Translations under genes and position numbers: made by a program | Shown here: positions 6,255 to 10,517 of the stretch, piece by piece | Layout of the letters: each line of letters starts with the position of its first letter | Numbering within the stretch: the stretch's first letter is position 1 | The notes under the pieces: generated by a model | What the model was told of the DNA's origin: nothing | The model's database searches: none | Seen by the model: only the letters and a program-made list of their open reading frames with translations | Source of the DNA: Candidatus Cloacimonadota bacterium | GTDB taxonomy: Bacteria > Cloacimonadota > Cloacimonadia > Cloacimonadales > TCS61 | Reading direction: 5' to 3' | Assembly (NCBI GenBank): GCA_030445745.1 | Contig: JASUTE010000034.1 | Span: 1-10,517, forward strand | Length of the DNA stretch: 10,517 nt

Positions 6255-7625
6255 ATGAGTAAGCTGGGTTTTAATTTTCCCAAAAAACCGCGTAAAACGG
6301 CTCTCTACGAGGTAGAGGACTGGTATCAGAAATTGCTGGCAGAAAAATTAGGTCGAGAATATGAACCAATAAAAAGAAGTAATTTTGGTGAATATGATAT
6401 GGCTGTTAATTACAAAACTTCTGTATTAGAAGAATCTAAAGCAATAGAAAAAGTAGCTATTTTTAATATCGATCATATGGCGCAAATTCGCTTTACAGGT
6501 GCAGATGCTGCTTGTTTGTTAGATAAAGTTCTGCCGGCCAATGTGCAGAGTATGAAAATTGGCCAGTGTAAGTATACCATCTTGTTAAAAGAAGATGGTG
6601 GAGTGGTAGATGATTTGATAATTATGCGGATTGCCGAAGCTGATTTTATTTTGGTTATAAATGCCGGTCACGATATTACAGATTTAGAAAAGGGAATGAA
6701 AGCAGATATAGACTATATCATGGATAGAAAAAAGGCAGATGAAGATGTGCAGGCAGTTGATATTTCCGACCAAGTGGTGAAAATTGATATCCAGGGTCCG
6801 CTTTCTTACAAATTGGTTACCTCTCTTTATGGAAACTCGGTGGTTAAGAACCGTCGTAAACCCCAAAAAAACATGCGTTTTTTCACCTTTAACGAATTTG
6901 AATATGAGGGTCATGATTACATTATAAGCCGTACTGGCTATACCAATCGCTGGGGTTGGGAACTTTATGTGCCTGCAGCTGTTGCAGAAGAGCAATTTAA
7001 ACGCATTGTAAAGGGTGCCTTGGAACTAGGCGGCCTTCTGGTTGGCCTGGGCGGTAGAGATGAAAACCGGATCTCTGCTGGTGATGTCGGTTTACCACTA
7101 TATGGCAACGAATATGACCAGCAGCATACTCCTACCAATTGTCCTTTGTTTGCAGCGGCAATAGATATGACGAAAGATGATTTTGTTGGTAAAAAAGCAC
7201 TACAAGCCGATATAGAAGCAGGAGTTGATAAGCGTATGGTGCTTATTATTAGCGAAGGTATTGCCGTGAATAGAGGTGTTTACAAAGATGGGAAAAGATT
7301 GGGTTCCATCACTTCCAGTATTACTTCACCCAATGTACCTCAGGAAAAACGCGAATTTTTGAATTCCAAACGTAAAAGCGTGAATGGCGCAGAAGGTACA
7401 GCTGCTATCGGCCTGGCTTGGTTGTATCATAATCCATATCAAGTTGATGAAAATGGCAAGGATATTACCAAAACAGAAGCAGGTGCAGTTCGCATTGCAG
7501 TTGAGCTGTATCGCGAAGATAAACAGCAGCTACCCACAGGTAAACCACTAAAGGGTTACATCAGCGGTGATGGTGTCAATCCGGCTACTGCGCCTAAACC
7601 TTTAAGACATATCCAAGATCTGTAG
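6255..7625 (+). CDS. gcvT: GcvT-like aminomethyltransferase family protein, divergent and long
   Basis: GcvT (T protein) moves the aminomethyl group from the H protein to tetrahydrofolate in glycine cleavage. The core matches the family: FNIDHMAQIRFTGADA (70-85), the segment through GQCKYTILLKEDGGVVDDLI (103-122, with Asp119-Asp120 where the family has its conserved Asp pair), SRTGYT (225-230), GLGGRDENR (264-272), LYG (282-284) and FVGKKAL (310-316). Differences: 456 residues against about 360-370 usually, with extra sequence at the N-terminus (about 60 residues), an insert around 360-380 and a C-terminal tail past 415. The normally conserved TGEDGFE after RTGY reads TNRWGWE. No gcvH or gcvP is adjacent. 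It could be a true GcvT or a related folate-dependent methyltransferase. AAGGAG precedes the ATG by 7 nt. Confidence 0.82.
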   Translation: MSKLGFNFPKKPRKTALYEVEDWYQKLLAEKLGREYEPIKRSNFGEYDMAVNYKTSVLEESKAIEKVAIFNIDHMAQIRFTGADAACLLDKVLPANVQSMKIGQCKYTILLKEDGGVVDDLIIMRIAEADFILVINAGHDITDLEKGMKADIDYIMDRKKADEDVQAVDISDQVVKIDIQGPLSYKLVTSLYGNSVVKNRRKPQKNMRFFTFNEFEYEGHDYIISRTGYTNRWGWELYVPAAVAEEQFKRIVKGALELGGLLVGLGGRDENRISAGDVGLPLYGNEYDQQHTPTNCPLFAAAIDMTKDDFVGKKALQADIEAGVDKRMVLIISEGIAVNRGVYKDGKRLGSITSSITSPNVPQEKREFLNSKRKSVNGAEGTAAIGLAWLYHNPYQVDENGKDITKTEAGAVRIAVELYREDKQQLPTGKPLKGYISGDGVNPATAPKPLRHIQDL

Positions 7626-7649
7626 AAATTAATTAAAAAAGATAAATTT

Positions 7650-7684
7650 AAACCCGTTTAGTTTGCTAAGCGGGTTTATTTTTT
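7650..7684 (+). terminator. Rho-independent terminator of the gcvT-like gene
   Basis: Twelve-bp stem AAACCCGTTTAG/CTAAGCGGGTTT (one T-G pair), loop TTTG, then ATTTTTT. On the minus strand the same hairpin is followed about 9 nt later by a T-run, so it may also stop transcription arriving from the PAP2 side. Confidence 0.92.
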
Positions 7685-8075
7685 AAAGTTTTGCCGGCTA
7701 GTTCGGAATAATCAACCAAGATATTTCATTTGAGTTCAGCAGCTGGCAGTATCAGGTTACCATCTTTATTTTCTAGCTTAATGCTAATTTTTTTATTCTT
7801 AGGAAGATATAGCGTGATAGTTTGAGCTATCCCTGTGAAAATTTAGTTAATAAGGTATGATCCTTTGTTTCTGGTTTCCAATTATTTTTTAACTTGCTCC
7901 TTGGGAAACCATGGCTGCTGGCTTTCAAAGCTATTGCCAAGCTGTCGGTTACGACCAATTCGGAATCAGCGCGCTCAGCTTCCAAACTAATGAAAATGCT
8001 ATCTGCCTGCTGCCAAGTTCTTTATTTTTTTTCGTATGGAGTGGCTGCAATCAGCAGAATAACCAGAAAAGATAT
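7664..8075 (-). pseudogene. Decayed gene for a small exported protein downstream of PAP2
   Basis: No intact gene lies in the 460 nt between gcvT and PAP2, but the minus strand carries a coherent broken one. It opens with ISFLVILLIAATPYEKK, a signal-peptide-like segment. The first codon is ATA (8073-8075), 7 nt after AAAGG, as if ATG had mutated. A TAA stop follows an A8 run, then the same frame continues through ADSIFISLEAERADSELVVT and on to LLTKFSQG, where TAG stops it. One base away the next frame carries on at IAQTITLYLPKNKKISIKLE to LPAAELK, hits TGA, and resumes NILVDYSELAGKT up to a TAG inside the gcvT terminator. I do not recognise the family. The AAAGG overlaps the PAP2 stop, so it was probably an operon partner of PAP2. 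Confidence 0.72.
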
Positions 8076-8085
8076 ACCACGACCT

Positions 8086-8802
8086 TTATTTGTGTTTGTT
8101 TATAGGATGTGAGGAGTGATAGAAAATAGAGCGATGTATCCCCAAAAGATAGTATAGTGCCGCCGAGCTAAGGTAACCCAATCCTCCCGACCAGATGATG
8201 TCGGAGAAAAAATGACCTCCTTGGACTATTCGGGCAACGCCAATTAAACCTCCAAAAAGTATTCCAAAAATAAGAAATACAATTGCCCACTTCCGCTGCT
8301 CACGGCGTAGCAGCAGAAATAAAATAAAGAAATAAAAACCAATAGAAGCGTGTCCGCTGGGAAATGATTTACCGCTGCTACTTGGATCTATTTCCAAAAC
8401 TTGCTCATATTGGTATTTGCCACCAAAATTTTGAATATTTCGGGGGCGGGGGCGACCCCAATTTTCTTTTAACAAAGAGTTTACAATAAGGCCTGGTCCT
8501 ACTATCATTCCCAATACCAAAAAAAGGCAGATCTTGCGATATTTTCGTAACTTTTGCTGGAAAAATCCCCAGACTAAGCCTACTAATGAAACTATTGCTA
8601 TAGCCAAAGCTGGCAGATTACTATAATGATAGATAAAATCCCAAGGCTGGGCGTGTTTTAAAAACCAGCCCGTACCTTTCTGCCAAAATTGGACCTGAAG
8701 GTTCAGGTCTAAATCAGTAAAACGAAAAATAAGCGTGAATACTGCCAAAATGGCAATTGGTATTATGAAATCAAGCCAATTTATTCTATTTATTTTTTCC
8801 AT
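8086..8802 (-). CDS. PAP2-family membrane phosphatase
   Basis: PAP2 enzymes dephosphorylate lipid phosphates or pyrophosphates at a membrane face. The three signature motifs are present, numbered from the ATG at 8802: KENWGRPRP (112-120), SFPSGH (146-151) and RIVQGGHFFSD (191-201), giving catalytic His151, His197 and Asp201. About six membrane segments are visible (13-27, 63-81, 92-110, 152-166, 172-190, 204-220). Candidate substrates are undecaprenyl pyrophosphate, lipid A phosphate (LpxE/LpxT-like) or phosphatidate; sequence alone does not choose. An in-frame TTG at 8829 would add nine residues. I chose the ATG because it directly precedes a normal polar N-terminus, although neither start has a clear Shine-Dalgarno. 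Decayed reading frames flank it on both sides. Confidence 0.9.
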   Translation of the reverse strand: MEKINRINWLDFIIPIAILAVFTLIFRFTDLDLNLQVQFWQKGTGWFLKHAQPWDFIYHYSNLPALAIAIVSLVGLVWGFFQQKLRKYRKICLFLVLGMIVGPGLIVNSLLKENWGRPRPRNIQNFGGKYQYEQVLEIDPSSSGKSFPSGHASIGFYFFILFLLLRREQRKWAIVFLIFGILFGGLIGVARIVQGGHFFSDIIWSGGLGYLSSAALYYLLGIHRSIFYHSSHPINKHK

Positions 8803-8861
8803 GTTCAAAAGAAAGAAAGGGCTATTCAATTTGGCAAGTAATTTATAATTTTTCTAAACGA

Positions 8862-9065
8862 CTATTTATGTAAATCAAGTAATTCGCTATTCTGTGGGTT
8901 ATCTGCCATTACTTCCTAAACAACTATTTTGTTATGATTCAGTGGGGTCTGCCAAAGTTCTGCATCGTTTAGAGTTTTGTAATTGGAACAAATGCTGCTG
9001 CCAGCCATGTAAATACTCTGTTTCCCTAACCAATTTAAACGTAAAATTATCAGTTTAAGCCATAA
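8862..9065 (-). pseudogene. Possible gene remnant upstream of PAP2
   Basis: The 260 nt between PAP2 and the outer-membrane gene hold no intact gene. On the minus strand one frame stays open from 9065 to 8919, reads through a single TAG (8916-8918), and continues to a TAG at 8862-8864. It encodes SIYMAGSSICSNYKTLND then AELWQTPLNHNKIVV, and after the stop EVMADNPQNSELLDLHK. The residue mix looks protein-like, but the stretch is short and AT-rich, there is no ribosome site at the ATG at 9008, and I recognise no family. The gene that feeds PAP2 may have started here, or this may be chance. Confidence 0.33.
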
Positions 9066-9090
9066 TTATTGTAATCTAGAAGTAATGAAT

Positions 9091-10260
9091 TTAAAACTGA
9101 TATGCCAGACTACAGCCGATCTTGAATTTTGAGTATTCGTATGAATAATTGGATTCACTAACTTTATCATCATAATTCAAGAATGAATAAGCAGCGGCAA
9201 TATCTAAGGTAAAGAAATTGTTAAGTTTAGCACCTGCACCTAAAGTTAGGCCATATTCAGTTAATGGATTTTTGTCATGTTCTAAAAACTCATCATCATA
9301 TTTTTTTTTATAAATGGGTACACTTTGCATAAAAAAACCACCCCGAAATGCACTTTCATTGCCTATTTCAAATCCAGTTCTGAAGGAATACCCTTTATCT
9401 GTTATGCCGTTAGGATTATAATTAAAAACTTCATAATCATCAAAATTTCTGGTTAAATATTCTGCAAATAAACTCACATTTCCATTTGGGCGCAATTCAG
9501 TAGCGAAACCCAATTCATAAGGAATCTCCATATTATACCCTTGAGTCGTTCCGTTTCCTGAGTATTCGTGTTCAAGTTCATAACCTGTACGCAATCTTGC
9601 AGCTATGGTAATTAAATCATTAATTTTATAACTTCCACTTAAAGTAAAGAAATAACCGCTTAAGTCAAAATCACTTTTGTAAAATTCGCCGTCATCATAT
9701 TCTTCTTCAGTTTCTACAGAGCTTGAAAAGGGGAAACTAAGGGATATGCCGCCAGCAATACGTTGTTCATAAGAAATACCACCTCCCAAAACGATAATAT
9801 TGAAACCACCACTGCTATCTAATGTATATGTTTCATCATCATATTCTGATTCACATTCTCTTTTATATCCAAAATCATAATAAGTACGATAACCAATACC
9901 TAAGCCAATTTGTAAGTCTTTTCTGTTAGGATAAGTTATAGGAAATGCAAACGAGATACCATTTAATTTTATATGTAGCGGATAATCATTCTCATCTTCA
10001 TAAATATCATTTTCATCTTCTACTGTTCTGTTATATGTTCCCAAATTTGCTCTACAGTTCACTTGGATACTCTTTTTTTTCATAAAACCAAGCTGAGAAG
10101 TGTTGTTAAAAAGAAAATTTGCTTTACTAGATGATAATATAGAAGTTCTACCTAATGCTTCTGAGCGTGTATCATTTGTTTCTGGTTCATAAAAATTCAA
10201 TATTTGCGCAGAAATAGCGGAAAAAGATAATACTAAAATTAAAATTACTAGTTTTTTCAT
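9091..10260 (-). CDS. Outer-membrane beta-barrel protein (FadL/PorV-like)
   Basis: The 389-residue protein begins with a clean signal peptide, MKKLVILILVLSFSAISA, with probable cleavage before Gln19. It ends in SLAYQF, the C-terminal Phe expected of a barrel handled by the BAM machinery. The N-terminal segment SEALGRTSILSSSKANFLFNN with SQLG resembles the AlGgT...alfxNPAxL opening of FadL/PorV/UPF0164-type barrels. The rest alternates aromatic beta-strands with loops rich in Asp and Glu (for example VEDENDIYEDENDYP and VETEEEYDDGEFY). The ATG at 10260 has AGGGG about 8 nt upstream; the in-frame TTG at 10290 would place ten charged residues before the signal peptide. It is transcribed alone from the promoter at 10291-10317. 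Whether it is a transporter or a structural porin is unknown. Confidence 0.85.
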   Translation of the reverse strand: MKKLVILILVLSFSAISAQILNFYEPETNDTRSEALGRTSILSSSKANFLFNNTSQLGFMKKKSIQVNCRANLGTYNRTVEDENDIYEDENDYPLHIKLNGISFAFPITYPNRKDLQIGLGIGYRTYYDFGYKRECESEYDDETYTLDSSGGFNIIVLGGGISYEQRIAGGISLSFPFSSSVETEEEYDDGEFYKSDFDLSGYFFTLSGSYKINDLITIAARLRTGYELEHEYSGNGTTQGYNMEIPYELGFATELRPNGNVSLFAEYLTRNFDDYEVFNYNPNGITDKGYSFRTGFEIGNESAFRGGFFMQSVPIYKKKYDDEFLEHDKNPLTEYGLTLGAGAKLNNFFTLDIAAAYSFLNYDDKVSESNYSYEYSKFKIGCSLAYQF

Positions 10261-10290
10261 TTGTCTTCCCCTTCTTTTAATATATGGCAA

Positions 10291-10317
10291 ATATTACCTA
10301 TTTATATAATATGTCAA
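10291..10317 (-). promoter_or_regulatory. Candidate promoter for the outer-membrane protein gene
   Basis: A perfect TTGACA -35 lies at 10317-10312. The -10 is less clear: TAATAT at a 15-nt spacer (10296-10291) or ATATTT at 17 nt. The leader to the ATG would be about 25 nt. Confidence 0.5.
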
Positions 10318-10347
10318 ATAAATCATATTATTTTTAATGGAATTTAC

Positions 10348-10375
10348 TAAAAAAGCCGATCCATCTGGGCCGGCT
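10348..10375 (-). terminator. Rho-independent terminator after the GIY-YIG/tRNA-like unit
   Basis: Minus-strand hairpin AGCCGG/TCGGCT extended by CC/GG after one mismatch, loop AGAT, then TTTTTT. It lies about 14 nt past the CCA of the tRNA-like segment and the same distance upstream of the outer-membrane gene's promoter, so it isolates the two units. Confidence 0.85.
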
Positions 10376-10381
10376 CTCTTT

Positions 10382-10517
10382 CTATAAATGGCGGGAGCGA
10401 CGGGACTCGAACTCGCGACCTCCTGCAATTAATTCCTCTAAAAATTTCCTACTTTTCTTCTTTTTGATTTGGTATTCTCGTTTAATAGCTTCAGATTTAG
10501 TTTCGTATTTTTCATAA
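10382..10517 (-). CDS. GIY-YIG nuclease domain protein, C-terminus (partial at window edge)
   Basis: GIY-YIG nucleases cut DNA. Only the last 44 codons are inside the window; the GIY and YIG strands lie beyond the right edge. The visible part, YEKYETKSEAIKREYQIKKK followed by SRKFLEELI, matches the typical end of the small (80-100 residue) UPF0213/YhbQ-like group, with the ETKSEAIKRE helix including the conserved catalytic Glu. In related proteins the chain ends around this LI. Here it continues AGGREFESRRSRHL, and these added residues are encoded by the tRNA-3'-half-like DNA at 10389-10425. The stop TAG follows two codons later. Whether the tail is translated in a functional protein is unknown. 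Domain assignment is firm despite the truncation. Confidence 0.8.
   Translation of the reverse strand, partial: YEKYETKSEAIKREYQIKKKKSRKFLEELIAGGREFESRRSRHL
10389..10425 (-). other. tRNA 3'-half-like sequence ending in CCA (no 5' half)
   Basis: Read on the minus strand, the segment has a variable-loop-like GAGGTC, the T arm GCGAG-TTCGAGT-CCCGT, the acceptor 3' strand CGCTCCC, discriminator G and CCA. One T-stem position is mismatched (A52 against C62); the rest pairs. The matching acceptor strand GGGAGCG, the D arm and the anticodon loop are absent: the upstream DNA is AT-rich GIY-YIG coding sequence. It is therefore a 3' fragment, not a working tRNA. This is what a recombinase attachment site or a captured tRNA end would look like. 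The parent tRNA cannot be named from this piece. Confidence 0.75.

Noticed and set aside
7894-8112. Plus-strand open frames of 64-72 residues
   Set aside because: They are antisense to the decayed minus-strand gene and PAP2 end, lack a ribosome site, and have an unlikely composition.
10389-10517. An intact minus-strand tRNA gene
   Set aside because: No acceptor 5' strand, D arm or anticodon loop is found upstream of the 3' half.
1-10517. CRISPR array, insertion sequence or long terminal repeats
   Set aside because: No regularly spaced repeat series, transposase or paired terminal inverted repeats were seen.

Overview
The window suggests a low-GC, Gram-negative (double-membrane) anaerobe-like bacterium. 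Support for two membranes comes from a signal-peptide-bearing beta-barrel protein ending in Phe (9091-10260) and a two-domain-type SppA protease. Shine-Dalgarno sites and rho-independent terminators are ordinary bacterial. A Candidatus Cloacimonas-like lineage (Cloacimonadota) would fit, but that is an impression from gene style, not a demonstrated assignment.

Layout. (1) 1-1011, plus strand: the C-terminal half of signal peptide peptidase SppA, cut by the window edge. A +1 frameshift lies in an A-run near 113-117; the gene ends at a strong terminator. (2) 1010-5575, minus strand: a compact convergent operon. In transcription order it holds a zinc-ribbon/DUF2007 protein, a radical SAM/SPASM protein, a family-4-type uracil-DNA glycosylase with an unusual Cys-rich C-terminal module, a 76-residue zinc-ribbon protein, a metallo-beta-lactamase-fold hydrolase, a patatin-like phospholipase and a TSUP permease. 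From the radical SAM gene onward, every junction overlaps or is 4 nt apart. (3) 5576-5740: divergent promoter region with two helically phased direct-repeat pairs. (4) 5741-7684, plus strand: an unrecognised 123-residue protein and a long, divergent GcvT-like protein, each with its own terminator.

(5) 7664-9068, minus strand: a PAP2 phosphatase between two decayed reading frames. The first (7664-8075) is a clear pseudogene of a small exported protein, with internal stops, a frameshift and an apparently lost start codon. The second (8862-9065) is a weaker candidate. (6) 9091-10317, minus strand: an outer-membrane beta-barrel protein with its own promoter. (7) 10348-10517, minus strand: the C-terminus of a GIY-YIG nuclease whose reading frame runs without a stop through a sequence that looks like the 3' half of a tRNA including CCA, followed by a terminator. 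This nuclease/tRNA-half chimera is the most unusual structure in the window.

The operon does not spell out one known pathway; DNA repair, lipid hydrolysis, anion export and radical chemistry are simply co-transcribed. No CRISPR array, rRNA, intact tRNA or insertion sequence was seen.
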